Shown here: in pieces, positions 31,687 to 43,990 of the stretch
Numbering within the stretch: the stretch's first letter is position 1
Layout of the letters: each line of letters begins with the position of its first letter
Source: Cycas panzhihuaensis
Lineage: Eukaryota; Cycadophyta
Assembly: GCA_023213395.1 (NCBI GenBank)
Contig: CM041465.1
Span: forward strand, 18,042,001 to 18,106,000
Direction: 5' to 3'
Length of the DNA: 64,000 bases
Program-made: the position numbers and the translations under genes
Notes under the pieces: model-generated
Told to the model about the DNA's origin: nothing
The model's input: only the letters and a program-made list of their open reading frames with translations
Databases searched by the model: none

Positions 31687-34443
31687 TGTTTCCTGGCTAC
31701 CAGGAATGGATACAGACAAGTTGACTTAGGTAGGCTCAGGTATACTTCTTACTTTTCACTTGTACTATTTCTTTAGAAAGGTTGACAGAAGTGTTACCTC
31801 GTTGTATGGCTGCTTGCTTCATTTGTATGATCACTTTGTATTTGTTGCATATTCATGCTGCTTGTCATATTGTGAGCCTATGATGACCCATCGAGACCTA
31901 CCTTTCCATAAGGTAGGCATCCCCATAGCATTATACGACCCTCCGCACTGTCTCCACACTGCCTCAACCTTCTTTTGGTTTGTATGACTCGTTCATGCCT
32001 CAACTTATAGCTCATAGCACCTCATTTCTAGGACCTTTGCCCGTTGATGTTTTGCTTGCCTTTGTCCACATGCATTCTAGACAGTCTTAGCCACCTAGAC
32101 AGGAGGGCCAGCCCCTCCCAGGCCTGCCACATCACCTCCCAAAGCTCCCGGAACCTAGAATTCTGCCATTCCAGCTTTCCGGTCCTGCACCGCTATAAAC
32201 TTAGCAGTACCATGAAGTTTACCATGGTGCGACTGTTATTAGTTATTTTCTAAAATTTGCTATGACAATACTCACATTTCTTGCTGAATTGCCACGTGGC
32301 CTCATGTCCACCTCATCCCTATTTACACTCTATTCACTCACTTAGGGCTGGGATGGGTATAAGTATCAAAACCCTCATCATTTTAAGGACTCTTGGATCA
32401 ATTTTGGCTCTTCAACACAACCGTTCCTGCTGTAACTTCTGCTCTTCTTCTCTTTCTACTATAGGTGTACGTGTAGGCCTGCGTTTCCTGTAACTCTAGG
32501 CCAAGATCTGCCTGCAACTACCTTCTCCCATGGTGGGAAGCCTCTCTCCAGGTTTTATCAAGCAATTTTGGTGTTGTTCTTCTCCAACTCGTCCAGTAAG
32601 TGTCTCCTTCAGCTATCTATTGGGATTTCTCTTGCAAACCCTTGTAGGGATCCTCTTCTCTGCTAGTAGCAGGGCCAAACCTGCCCTATATCATCCCAGC
32701 AAATCTTCTAAACCCCTTTACTCCATATTTATAGTAAGTTATCTCCATATTGGACCTATTTCTTGCATTGTTTACTTGTTTCCTTTAGGTTTGACCATAT
32801 CAAAGCTTATTTTTCAGTAAGTTTATCTTGTTGCTCCTGGGTTCTACTTTCCCTCTACTAGTTTTCTTCAAGGGAGCAGTGGGAGAAGAGGCATAAGGTT
32901 GGGTGAAGAGAGAAAGACGGGGTAGCCCCCCTTTCAGTCCTTCTCTCTAAGGGCATCCCCTTCCCACCTTCTCTTCTCTTGCTCCTTGCTCCTCTTGGGA
33001 TAATTAGGAGTGAGTGAGCCCTAGGCCTACGCTGGATTGTCAGCATATGTAGCCCCTTGCTGCACTGATTCTAGGCCTGCACGCCTCTTGTTTGGACCCC
33101 CATAGTATCCCTTGTATTGTTAGGTATCCCTTGATAACATTGGCAAGGGTTTGTGAGCTGGATTACTGCCCATAGTAATTATGTGTCTTACATATTCCCC
33201 AACTCTTTGTCACTTCTTTCCTTGCATCTCTTAGCTGTCCTTAGTTGCCGTTACCCTTATCTTATTGTGCTAGAGAGTTGTGTGGAGAACCCAGCGGGGG
33301 GTTAACCATCTTGAGGCTTCCCTTCACTCCATTTTACTTGACATACATGCTTGCTTGAGAGAGGATTTCAGAGCTTGTTGCAGCGGTTGTTTTTCCTAAT
33401 ACTTTAACATAAATATTACATATATACTTGCATATACATAGCTTGTCTTTTGCAGCCCCTTCTTGGAAGTGATAATCTTATGCATGTGTAGGTTGGTGTG
33501 GTGCTCTCGCAAAGGTATAAAATGTCTGGATCTGGGTAAGATCTACTATTTTTATTCTTTGCTCTCGCTTTCTTCCTTTTCGCTTTCTTTTCACAAAGTG
33601 GAAGGTAAGGAAGCCCCCATCATTCACATCAAGACTTAGTTACGCATCTGTGGATTAACACAAGGATGTGCGTTGTGCATGGGTGAGGCCTCCTATCGGC
33701 TGCTACATCTTCCAGGCACATACATCCTTCCTTTAACCCTCTTTTCCCTTTCTTACTTTTGTTTAGGATCTATGTGCTAGTTAAGTAGGTGATATAAAAG
33801 TAAAAAGGGTAAACTATATCTTTTATTTACACTTGCATGTCACATACTCAACCCTCATAGGAAAGGGATGTTATAGGAAACTTGCTCTTCCCTTTCCTTT
33901 TTCCTACGAAGCCTAGCTCACCCTTTTCGGTTCATTCCATTTGATATTGTTTGCTTACATGTGTGACACCTATCCCTTTTTTCCTTTTTCATTTTCCCTT
34001 TGAATCGTTAAAGGAATTTTTAGTTTAGTTATCTCCTTCCCTTTCTCTCTCTCCTTCTCTTGGCCTTATTTGCTCAGTCAAATAACTAAGAGGAACCTAG
34101 CTACATCGTAGGCTATCGCCTACCTTATCCCCGTCTATTTCCCTCCATCATAGGGAAATCTTTGAGGACTCCTCTCTTCCCCTTCTGGCCAACCAAGGGT
34201 GGGAGGATCTTCCTCTCAAGTTTATCCAGGCTACCCTTCCTGTTTTACCTCTTTGTCTCCTGGATTGAGGGCTACTTCAAAGTAATTGGGTATCATCTAT
34301 AGGTCCTGAATTCATGCTCCAGTGCATGGGGTGCCCTGTGTGATACTTTCTTTACTTGTAGGTTTTTGCCCGTACCTTTGATATCATCATCAACCATCAT
34401 CATTCCTACTAAGCTTAGCGATTATCCCGTAGACGTGTATCCA
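31687..34443 (+). repeat. 5' LTR of G2
   Basis: TGTTTCCTGGC...GTATCCA. It carries two TATA-like motifs conserved in both LTRs, at 32358-32363 (TATAAG) and 33516-33522 (TATAAAA); which one is the promoter is not decidable here. Short ORFs inside (for example 32044-32820) recur in the other LTR and look like chance frames. Confidence 0.93.
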
Positions 34444-34444
34444 C

Positions 34445-34462
34445 TGGCAACCATACTGGGGA
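34445..34462 (+). promoter_or_regulatory. Primer-binding site of G2
   Basis: TGGCAACCATACTGGGGA one base inside the 5' LTR. TGG complements a tRNA CCA end. The form resembles the TGGCGAC...TGGGGA type that I associate with tRNA-Arg-primed Tat/Ogre elements, not the initiator-Met type. Confidence 0.7.
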
Positions 34463-34638
34463 CTTGCCAGTAAGGGAGCTAGTTCCTATCCCTTCATGTT
34501 GGTACTATTACCTTTTAGTGGTCTCCTCCACTTTGTCTCTTTTATTGGGCAGCCCCCAATGCACACTTTACATCATTTTCCTTCTTCTAACATGTTGGCA
34601 AGTTTTGTATGTGATGCTTCTCACGTCGGCTACATGGT

Positions 34639-36700
34639 TTGCCTCTATTGTTAGAAGATCTCGGGTATCGTCTTCTTTCATCATCAGATTTCGATTTGAC
34701 AATGGAAGGATACCATTCCGATTGGGCCTATCATGCATTTACCTTGGGAACGCATGAGTTCCCCACATCTATTCCAGGATCCACCCAAGAGGGTGACGAT
34801 CCTATTTACTACCCGGGTGATCAACATCACCCACTTGACACCCATCCTTCTACTCATACGGTAGAAGGCCCATCTCCTCTTGAGATTCACCACCTAGTTG
34901 GTGATTCTTATGAGGAGCGCCCTAAGGGATCTACTTCATTTGAGGTCTTGTCTACCTCTTATGATCATGTAGATACTCCTCCTGTCAATATGGTTGAAGC
35001 CCTTAGCGAGTGATTTTGAGATGCTCATCTTCAATTACATCCTAGATGGTTTGAAGATGTCTTACGTGGTGGAGCATCTTCCTCGTCTGCTCCTTTCCTA
35101 CCTTCTTCATCTATATCTACACCTCCCATAATAAGTAATACTTTTGTGCCTACACATTTGTCCCGCTCCATCCCTACACCTACCTTAGAGACGCATGTTA
35201 CACCTTCCATTCCTCATCATGGTCTTAGCTCTTTGGGACCCTCTTGTGGTATGTCTTTCTTCTAGCTAGGGGTTAGCATACCTTTTCCCAGTCAAGCCAA
35301 TATGCTATCTACTAATATGGCGTATGCATTTCCTAGTAGGCCTAGAAGTCCTACTAACGCTACTACCACTAGTCATATGGGATCCGCTCCCACGTATCCT
35401 CAAAACCAACCTAATGGTCCTTCTCTTTACACACCCCCAGGTTACGCTTCTCAACCTTGGGGTCAGGGTAAAGGAAATCATATTCCAGCTTATGGGGTGG
35501 ACCCACTACATCCATATGGGGTTGCACCACCCACAGGCAGTCCATATGGACAAAACTCGGTTCCACACCCTTCTTTTCCACCATCCTGCATAGCCTCTTA
35601 CACTGTGTCTTTGCAAGAGAACCCAACTTCCTTTCAAGGTGCTTATCCTCAAGTCCCTTTCCAGTAAGGGATACTTCTTCAAGGAGGGATGGGTCTACCA
35701 CCCCCATCCGTTCCTTTCCCATTACCTCCTACATCATTTGCCGATCCTACGGTCCATGCTAGGGCATGTCCCTTCATGGATTATAGATTGACACCATTAT
35801 CTATTGAGGTGTTAACAACCAATTTGTTGCCTCATCCTCCCGAAGTTCCTAAGTTTGATGGAACTTCATCACAAGACCCAGCAGAACACGTCCGTAGTTT
35901 CTCTATGGTATGTATTGATTACTGGGCCTTTGATCACATTCTAATGAAATTATTCCCATGATCCTTACAAGGCAATGCCTTTAAGTGGTTTTATCGCCTG
36001 CCTGCCCATTCTATTTTCTCATTCCAACAACTTGTGGACGAGTTTATCAATTATTTTGATATTGCTCGCCCATTTAAAAGTGGAATGAAATCCCTTCTTT
36101 CGCTCAAACAAGGTCACGATGAAATGAATCATGACTTCATGCAGCGATTTCATGACCTCCTCCATTCCACTAAGGCTATTTTGCCCAAGGAATTGAAGAG
36201 GAATCTCTTCATTAATACACTTTACCCTGAAGTCCATGTAGAAGTCCTTAAGATAGGGGCGACTACATGTAACTCTGCCATCGCAAAGTGCTTAGCACTT
36301 AAGGCTATTGAGATCCAAGCTGGACTCAAGAAGCCTCTCAAGCCCTCACAATGATGTGAGGCACCACCTCAAACTAAAGAGACCAAAGCACAACAATCCA
36401 CTAGGTCCTCTTCTCATCCAATTGAGAAGACCCTAGATCCTCTCACCTCTACTATACGTTCATTCGAATGTATGATGAAGGAACGTAAACTGCAAGTTCC
36501 TTCATCACCTACTTCCAACAAACAAATCCAATAACCTACTCAAGCTTCCCTCCATAGGAATGGTAATGCCTAGTCCTCTCAAGCGAGGAAGACAGATTCC
36601 TCACTTGAGAACAAGTGGTGTTCCATTCATGGGGAGTGTTTCCATGATGACTCATGTTGTAGGGCTTAGCATCCTAGGGATGCCCCTCAACGTGATTCAT
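34639..36700 (+). pseudogene. G2 gag (long, His/Pro-rich N-terminus; capsid; nucleocapsid)
   Basis: Reading from the ATG at 34639, the same frame continues through open segments 34639-35013, 35302-35667, 35689-35961 and 36034-36354, broken only by in-frame stops and a little damage. The N-terminal third is Pro/Ser/His/Gly/Tyr-rich. The capsid block has PEVPKFDGTSSQDPAEHVRSF (about 35835-35900) and FINYFDIARPFKSGMKSL...MQRFHDLL (36043-36165), the retrotransposon-gag signature. A degenerate nucleocapsid block KWCSIHGECFHDDSCC follows at about 36615-36660. G1 carries the same gag at 14628-16560. Confidence 0.87.
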
Positions 36701-36876
36701 CCTCTAAATGGGCCTCAAGGCCCAACCTAGATCAACCGGTCCATAAGGATCTATTCCCCAAGTAAGGGGAGCGTGATCGTAATGCTCAACCCAAAATCAA
36801 TCAGAACTAGGGAAGATCCCCAAATTCTCGTCCTTCCTGTGATAAAGGGGAGGGCACTCGTGATTCGTGTTCTTCT

Positions 36877-37719
36877 TTGTGTTCCCCTCACCAACGTACT
36901 CCTTCACCTTCATGGTCTCGGAATAAGGGAAATAAGGTAATCCAAATTCTTGAGGCCACTCCCTTATATGCCCTTACTCGGTCTCAAGCTGCTAAAGAAG
37001 TGACTGGTGCCTCTTCTTCTACTCCACACTCTGATCCTCTTCCGAGAACCTCCCTTTTGGAAGTGTCGTTACTTCCCAAGGCCATTCCTGTGCATCCTAG
37101 TCATTACGATTTTTGAAGGGCGCTTACCCAACCTACTGCAAAGGATAAGCCCTTCTCTATCGTTGATGAACTCTATACTGTCGCTGTGGGAATGTCCTTG
37201 ATGGATATTTTAAGGAGTTGTCCTAAACAACGGACTCTCCTTTTGGAAGCTTTAGGATCAAATGACACGCCCATTCACGCTTTGGGTATTACCCAAAGCT
37301 ATGAGCCCATCATTTCCTTTGACCCTAAAGACCTCCCCCCTGCATGTGAAAGGGAACGCCGTTGGAACTTCCCATTCACCATCACCATTGACACACCTGA
37401 CTGTGCCCTGCGAAGGACTATTATCGACAATGGTTCTTCCATGAATGCCATGCCCTTGTGCATTATGCAAGAGCTTGGCATTTCCACCTTAGAACCTATT
37501 CCATGGCGATGCCAAGGCCGTGACAGTAGCGAAAAGACTCCATTAGGATCTGTTTCGATCCCACTCACTCTAGAGGGCAAGACTGTCCTCGCTAACATTG
37601 TAGTTCTTGACATTGACATCGACTACAATCTTCTCTTAGGTCGGCCATGGCTCGATCAGATGGGAGCTATGTGTTCAACCTGCTGAGGGCAACTTAAGTT
37701 CGTCCATGATGGATGGATG
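36877..37719 (+). pseudogene. G2 aspartic protease region
   Basis: The 166-aa frame 37186-37686 contains the protease core: IIDNGSSMNAMPLCIMQELG (about 37420-37478; D-N-G-S in place of D-S/T-G) and DYNLLLGRPWLDQMG (about 37621-37665). D-N/G-G-S active sites are common in Tat and Athila proteases. It lies in the gag frame, so gag-pro-pol was one polyprotein. A TGA at 37684-37686 closes this segment. Confidence 0.86.
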
Positions 37720-39450
37720 AGGGTTGTTTCCCGTGAATGCCCACTTATTAAACAAACTCGTTCTACCAACCAAGCGAGCCATGGCCATACGAAGGGAGAC
37801 AAAGGCCCTTCTACTCACACCTCAACTTGCTCCATCGGCATACCCGATTCATCTCATCTTGAAGAAGATCCTGTATCTTCTTCCTCTAGTCTTACTCGCT
37901 TTGCTCCTATTGGTGTTGGGAGCTACGGGTACCTTGCCTTGTTTAACGATGATGAGTCCCATGGTGAGGACGAGGATTTTCCTCACCCCGTTTCTTTCCT
38001 CTGCACTAGTAGGACACACCCTTCTTGTTCTAGGTCCTAACCTAGAACCCCTTTTGTTGGTGAGACTAGTCACCCCTTTGTGTCACATGTCGTTATGCAC
38101 ATTGACCCACGGGTCACTGTTTCTTCCTCTCCATCACCCCCTGCAGGTGATGGTTTCGAGGAACTTCCTTTCGCTCCTTCTGAGAAGCCCCTTCCTAACT
38201 CCCTCTTAGAGTCTTCTAAGGAGGTTAGATAGCCTAATGACCACCACAATCCTATTGTTCCCACTTCCTCTAGCACTCTATCTATTCAAAGTAAGGTCAT
38301 CCACCGGGTGGATTACTTCGAAGATGATGAAGCCTTACTTGAGCACTTAGCGGGCTCTATGCCTAACTTTCCTTCTGGTCACCATAGGCTTGGCCACCAA
38401 AAGGTCCTAGCGATTGGGTCCACACTCGCTGACCTAGTTCCATCCCCTATTCTATCTCTTCCTGTTGACCTTGCCCCTCTCCATTTCAAGGAGGGGAATG
38501 CCATGTGCATGGGGGCGACCCAGGACATAGTCTTAGCCCCTGGCAAGGTCATTAAGGTGGGGGTGGAATGCTCTCTTGATGAAGTAAGGGAATATTTCCT
38601 TTTATTCCAGGAATTTCAGGATGTCTTTACGTGGGATTATTCTGACATGAAGGGAATTGACCCCTCCATTGTCACCCACAATCTTACTACCATTCCTAGT
38701 ACCTAACTCGTGCGTTAGAAGTAGCGTCCTCTCTACCCTAAACTCTCGGCTGCTGTCAAGATGGAGGTCAAGAAGCTTTTGGATGCTGGACTTATTACTT
38801 CTATCGATTACCCTAAATAGGTATCCAACATTGTTCCCATTGCTAAAAGAATGGGACTATCTAGATATGCATTGATTTTTGTGATATCAACAATGCATGT
38901 CCTAAGGACAACTTTCTACTCCCTTTCATCGATCAAATCATTGATCAAACTGTCAGGTTTAAAGTTATGTCCTTGATGGATGGCTTCTCTGGCTACAATC
39001 AGATCTAAATATCTCCTTAAGATTGCCACAAGATGGCCTTCACCACCCCGTGGGGTACCTTTGCCTATAAGGCAATGCCCTTCGGTCTTAAAAATACAGG
39101 TGCTACTTACCAAAGAGCCATGTATTTTATCTTCCATGACCTCATCAATGACACGTTGGAGGTCTTTATGGATGACATGATGGGTCTCTCACGTGTCAGG
39201 GCCCATCATCCCTCCGACTTGTGGGCTATCTTCACGCGATGCCATAAGTACCATGTAAGCGTAAACCCACTCAAGTGTGTATTTGTCGTCACTTCTGGGA
39301 AACTCCTTGGATTTCTTGTATCAAAACAAGGAATTCAGATTGACCCTAACAAGGTCAAGGCAATCCTTGATATGTTGCCTCCTAGGCCCAACGACAGATC
39401 AAGTTATTTCTAGGTAGGCTTGGTTTCCTCAGGCGCTTCCTGGCAGACTT
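37720..39450 (+). pseudogene. G2 linker and reverse transcriptase
   Basis: A Ser/Thr/Pro-rich linker (37720-38300) leads into VDYFEDDEALLEHLAG (38308 onward) and the RT N-terminal block FQDVFTWDYSDMKGIDPSIV (about 38620-38680). After TAG stops at expected Gln codons (about 38716-38730) and a frameshift near 38870, the palm reads MAFTTPWGTFAYKAMPFGLKN and VFMDDMMGLS with F-M-D-D at 39165-39176. Both Asp residues of the catalytic box are kept. A further frameshift lies near 39400. Confidence 0.87.
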
Positions 39451-39975
39451 CACCGTAAGCGCCAAACCCTTAACAAACCTATTGAAGAAGGGAGCTCCAT
39501 TTGTTTGGTCTGATAACACCCAACAAGCCTTCGAAGGACTTAAGGAAGCCCTTGCTTTTGCTCCTACATTGGCACCCCCTTGTTTCGATAAGCCTTTCGT
39601 TCTTTACACCTCAGCAATTGATGAGTCCCTGGGTGCTATGTTGGCTCACGAGGATGATTCATGAGTTGAGAGAGCCATCTACTTTATCAACCATACCCTT
39701 ATGGCTGCTGAAATCAACTACTCTCTGGCTGAAAAGGAATGTCTCTCCTTAGTCCACGTGACCAAGAACTTCAGACACTACTTGCTTGGTAATACCACCA
39801 AGGTGATCGTCCAGTCTGATCCCTTGTGATATCTACTTACTCGTTCAGACTTGAAAGGTAGGGCTAGCCGTTGGGCCATCCTGCTTCAAGAGTTTGATCT
39901 TTATATCATTAACAGGAAATCAAAGAAAGGGATGGTAGTGGTTGAGTAACTCGCAGACGCTCCTATCCCTAACTT
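39451..39975 (+). pseudogene. G2 first RNase H (gypsy type)
   Basis: Follows RT with a connecting block FVWSDNTQQAFEGLKEAL. RNase H starts KPFVLYTSAIDESLGAML (about 39587-39645), continues with ERAIYFINHTL, YSLAEKECLSLV and RHYLLGNTTKVIVQSDPL, and ends WAILLQEFDLYI. The first catalytic Asp position (usual LY.(D/A)) reads Thr-Ser, as often in Tat elements whose gypsy RNase H is vestigial; the E-K-E-C and S-D-P motifs remain. Confidence 0.82.
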
Positions 39976-41304
39976 GCTGGACACCCCTATTGATGATTCC
40001 CTTCCTGATGAGGCTATCTTGACTATCTAGGATGTCCCTCCCCATCCACTCATTGACAACGAGTGGTATGGTGACATTGTGCGGTATCTTACATAGTAGC
40101 AGTACTGCCCTAAAGCTAGTAGTAAGGTTAGATCTTATATTCAGACTTTTGCTAGGCAATACTTCCTCATGGACGAAGTATTATATAAAAGGTCTTTCGA
40201 TGGGATCCTCCTCTGTTGCATCACTGCCAACAAAGTAGACTAAATACTCTGTGAGTGCCACCATGGCATTTGCAGGGGCCACTTTGGGGGCCAATCCATG
40301 GCCTAGAGGATCTTCTGTATGGGCTACTATTGGCCATCCCTCTTTAGGGACACCTATGCTTTTGCCCTGAGATGTCGGCGATGTCAGGAACATGCTAACA
40401 TCTCCTATGCGCCTTCCGAGGCCCTTCACCCTATCGTGTCTCCGTGGCCTTTCGCTTAGTGGGGTCTAGACCTCATCGGGGCTATCTTCCCACCTTCCTT
40501 GTCACAGCACAAGTTTATCTTGACTGCTACGGAATACTTTTTACTAAATGGGCAGAGTCCATCCCTCTAGTTACTACCCCTAGTAAAATGATAGCTACCT
40601 TCATTTACCAATATATCATTTACCACTTTAGGATTCCTGATGTCTTGATTACTAACAACGAAACTCCCTTTTGCAATAAGGAGATGGATGAACTTTATGA
40701 GAAATTCAAAATCTCTCACAAAACTTCCTCTCCTTACTACCCCCAGGCAAATGGTCAAGTGGAGTCGTTCAACAAGACTCTCATTAACATTCTAAAGAAA
40801 ACTGCAGCCTCCCTCAAAGAGACGCACCTTCGCCTCTCTTACGCTTTGTGGGCTAACTCAGACTCTATCCACTGCTACGGGAATGACCCCATTCTCCCTG
40901 GTTTACGATACCGAGGTGGTACTGCCATTGGAAGTGGAGATCTCCTCCTTGTGAGTCTCTCTTTGGGGTCTCATCGATGAGGAGTCGATCTGTCAGGCTC
41001 GCCTCCTGGACCTCGAAGCCTTGGATGAGAGACGTCTAGCCGCCTTTTAGGCTAACCTAGCATCCAAAGCCCGCTCACAAAGGACCTATGACAAATACTT
41101 CGTTCTCGTCCTTTGTTTTCTAGGGACCACATCCTCAAATTAGAATATCTTCATGATTGCTTGGCCAAATCCAGGCCCAAATGGGTTGGCCCCTTTGTCA
41201 TCATCGAGAACCTCGGTAATGGCGCCTATAGGATCACCATCTTGGAGGGTCTTAAGTTTGAGAAAGCCATTAATGGAAAATTCCTTAAGAAATTCTACTC
41301 GTGA
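39976..41304 (+). pseudogene. G2 integrase
   Basis: The zinc-binding part has CHHGICRGHFGG (about 40256-40290) and a later C-x-x-C. The core has TATEYFTKWAESIPL (about 40525-40570), then VLITNNETPFCNKEMDELYEKF, where the second catalytic Asp of T-D-N-G is Asn. SPYYPQANGQVESFNKTL keeps the catalytic Glu (about 40732-40780). The C-terminal block RPKWVGPFVIIENLGNGAYRI...LEG (41176-41255) ends at KKFYS, stop 41302. No chromodomain follows. It would join element DNA to the genome; the D-to-N change alone should inactivate it. Confidence 0.87.
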
Positions 41305-42032
41305 CCATGTCGTCACCTTATCTATGCTCCGAAATGAGCCTAAACTACCATCTTAAGTTCGTTCCCATTCCTCCCAGCCACAGGTGGAATGACGACTTAG
41401 GATGGCCTCTTCCGTTTCCTTCTGGTTCCTCTTGCAGAACCCTTGTTCCCATTTCCCTTGGGACCTTGTCCTCCTATTTGGGCATTCCCTAATTAGGATG
41501 ATGCTTTAGAGTATTGTCACTCCCCTCTTGCTTGGTATTTCCTTTGTATATCTTGCTATGCTCCCATGTGGACATGCGTGTCACCCTATTTCCTAACCCT
41601 ACATATGTCTATCACCTCTACTCATGGTGGTTGTGTGTGCTCCTGTTAGGTATATGGCCCTGCATAAAAGGAAATATGCGCAACCTAAACAAATATCATA
41701 ACATAAAGCTCATATAGTGATCAACTTAAAATACAACCATACATATCCTCGTGCATCTGTGCACCCACATAGACACATAAACATGTAAACAAAACATATA
41801 TATCATCTAACATACATTATGATACATATCATCATATGTCAACATGGGGTACCAATCACCCCATCTATATACATCAAAAATCACGTGTCATATCATACAT
41901 ATGGTATGGTATATCATCTATGGGAAGCTGGTGTCCTTGTAGAGAGGGGTACAATCATGTGGCTATATATGGTGACCCCCTAGAGGCCCGTGCTTTCCCC
42001 TGTCCAAAACAACACACATATGCACTATCCTA
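41305..42032. other. G2 spacer between integrase and antisense frame: no gene
   Basis: About 730 bp without a supported coding region. 41690-41930 is rich in CATA/TATG steps (many ATACAT, CATATG words). This is the expected 3' region of the antisense gene and of the sense pol transcript. Confidence 0.5.
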
Positions 42033-43990
42033 CTACTGCCCCGCCCCTGGGGCATCATCTCCTGGTTGATGTGATCTCTCTCTGAGGGACCACATCCCTC
42101 CAAGACTCCTCCTGAGTCTCTGCGAGCTCCCAGCATTGCTCCCCTCATCCCGTGGCCTCCTCAGGGTCGTCGCCAACGTATGAGTCTGTGTCCTGCTCCG
42201 CACCGACCTCGATGCCATATCCTCTATCAGCTGATCATATCGGGCCTGGATACAATCTCACTCTATCTCTACGAGGTGGAGCCTCTCTTCCATCCCTTGG
42301 AGTCGCTCCTCCATCACTGCTAGCTGAATATGGATCCCCATATCCCCTTTGGCTCCTCCATGAGCCTCTAGTGCCTGCACCCAACTCTGTAGAGCATCCC
42401 TCTCAGATCAGATGGCGTCCATCTCAACCTGCTATCATCCTGTATGTGCCTCATGCTCCTGGGACTTTGCTATCCATATATCTCTCGCCTATATCAATAG
42501 GGTGAATGCTTCCATGTGACCGCCTGCTGATCTAGGCTCATCACCTGCCTGGATGGGAGGTTGTCCCTTTACGTAGGCCCAAGGGAATATCTCTTAGACT
42601 ACTACGTTTACTAGCATATGAATATCTACCATACCTACAGATCCAACATGTCATGTATTAGTATATGTCTATATGGATATCAAACTAAAGTCAAACTATA
42701 TATGAGTTTGGCAATCAAACGATGATAGGAGAAGTTTATGTCTCACCTGGTGCGGTTGCCAGCTCCTTGACTTGGGTGACTGCCTCTCCCTCTGGTACTC
42801 TGCCAGCTGTAGGTACCTCCTCCTTGGGTACCTCCTCCACCATGGCCTCAGCTCCTGGAGCATCCCTCCTCTCTGCAGATGGTACAACTTCCGTCTCTCT
42901 AGATCTCCTAACGATCTGCAACCTGCGGGCCCATGTCACTGGGCCCCTACCCTCCTCCATAGTCCCCGATAGGCCTGCCTCTCCACCTGCTATCCCTGAT
43001 GGACCTGCCTCTCCTGTGGGTCGTGATGAGCCAACCCCATCACCTCTATTGCCACCCTCATCATCTCCCAGGGCACTCCTGCTCCTCCTGGCTCATCATC
43101 ATTATCCCACCTCACCACTCTGTACAGATCTGCTATATAATCTATCATGGTGAGGAGGTCTAATGATGTGGCCTCTACCGAGCGACGGACATGAGCCTGG
43201 TCCTCGGTCCCTCTGAGCCTAATCTGCCACCTATGTACTATCGGGGCCCACTCTGCAATAAGGTATAGTCTCCCTATCGCGGCCACTACTTCAAAGTGGT
43301 CAAAGAACCAGCACTGTAGTAATGTACTGTGAGAGAGCCCTCCTCTGCCTGCTACCCTAATAGCATTCAGCTGTGCGACAAGATTCACTGCTATCAGGGT
43401 GGCCCAGTCCATCCGCTTTCCTGCCTCACATCGGTATACTACATCTATCCATCCTCCCGATATGTCCCTATAATTCTGTTTCTAGGAGATCTGGAACAAA
43501 ATACATAGTGTAATCAACTTGCTCACTCGAGGAACCCCTAACATAACCATGGTCTGGAGAGGAATCCCTCGCCTCTCCCATATGTCCAAGCCTATGAAAA
43601 ATGTGGATGCCTCCCTGTGTGCTCCCTCATTGCTGGGCAGCGCTCCTAGTGCCACTGGCCTCCCCGTCGCCGGTACTCCCAGTATCCTCCTGATATCCCT
43701 AGGCGTCACTAATACATCTCCCACCTAGGGTAGGTAGAAGACGTGCCTCCTCTTGTCCCAGTGTGACATAATATCAATCAATAGCCATTGGTCTAACATA
43801 TACTAGGGCGTCCTTGTGACCTTTAGTAGGCCACATCTTTGTAGGATCTACCGATCCTCTCTAGTCATCATCTCAATAAAACTCAGCATTGCCATCCTAA
43901 TGTTCTCGCAGTTCTCTACCGCGATCACAATCCACAAAATTCCACCCACTCATCAGAACCAGATCTACACTCATTCCTCATCCTTTGGAC
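42033..43990 (-). pseudogene. Antisense plant-mobile-domain (PMD-like) protein with coiled-coil C-terminus
   Basis: Opposite in direction to G2 pol. From about 43910 downward the - strand frame reads ILQRCGLLKV.RTP..MLDQWLL (43770-43840), HWDKRRHVFYLP*VGDVLVTP and RDIRRILGVPATGRPV (43640-43750). These fit the plant mobile domain pattern ALV.RW.PETHTFHLP.GEMT(V/I)TLEDV..LLGLP..G. The middle has WATLIAVNLVAQLN...GGLSHSTLLQCWFFDHF (43290-43410). A Glu/Pro-rich linker follows (42736-42960). A heptad-rich tail VMEERLQGMEERLHLVEIE*...YDQLIEDMA (about 42210-42320) suggests a coiled coil. The frame ends at a stop at 42033. TAG/TGA stops break it in several places. PMD proteins are host factors in silencing and are also carried by transposons; the role here is unknown. 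Confidence 0.72.

Noticed and set aside
32044-32820. String of + strand ORFs in the G2 5' LTR as host genes
   Set aside because: The region is duplicated with mutations in the 3' LTR at 46258-47090, frames are not conserved, and no domain is visible.
35411-35722. 103-aa - strand ORF in G2 gag
   Set aside because: Shadow of the Pro-rich gag frame on the + strand.
37299-38276. Several 70-160-aa ORFs on both strands around the G2 protease linker
   Set aside because: Shadows in alternate frames of the continuous gag-pro-pol frame; composition is low-complexity.
42152-42505. 117-aa + strand ORF in the antisense region
   Set aside because: It mirrors the coiled-coil coding on the - strand; Pro/Ser-rich composition is what antisense of a Glu/Leu-rich coil gives.
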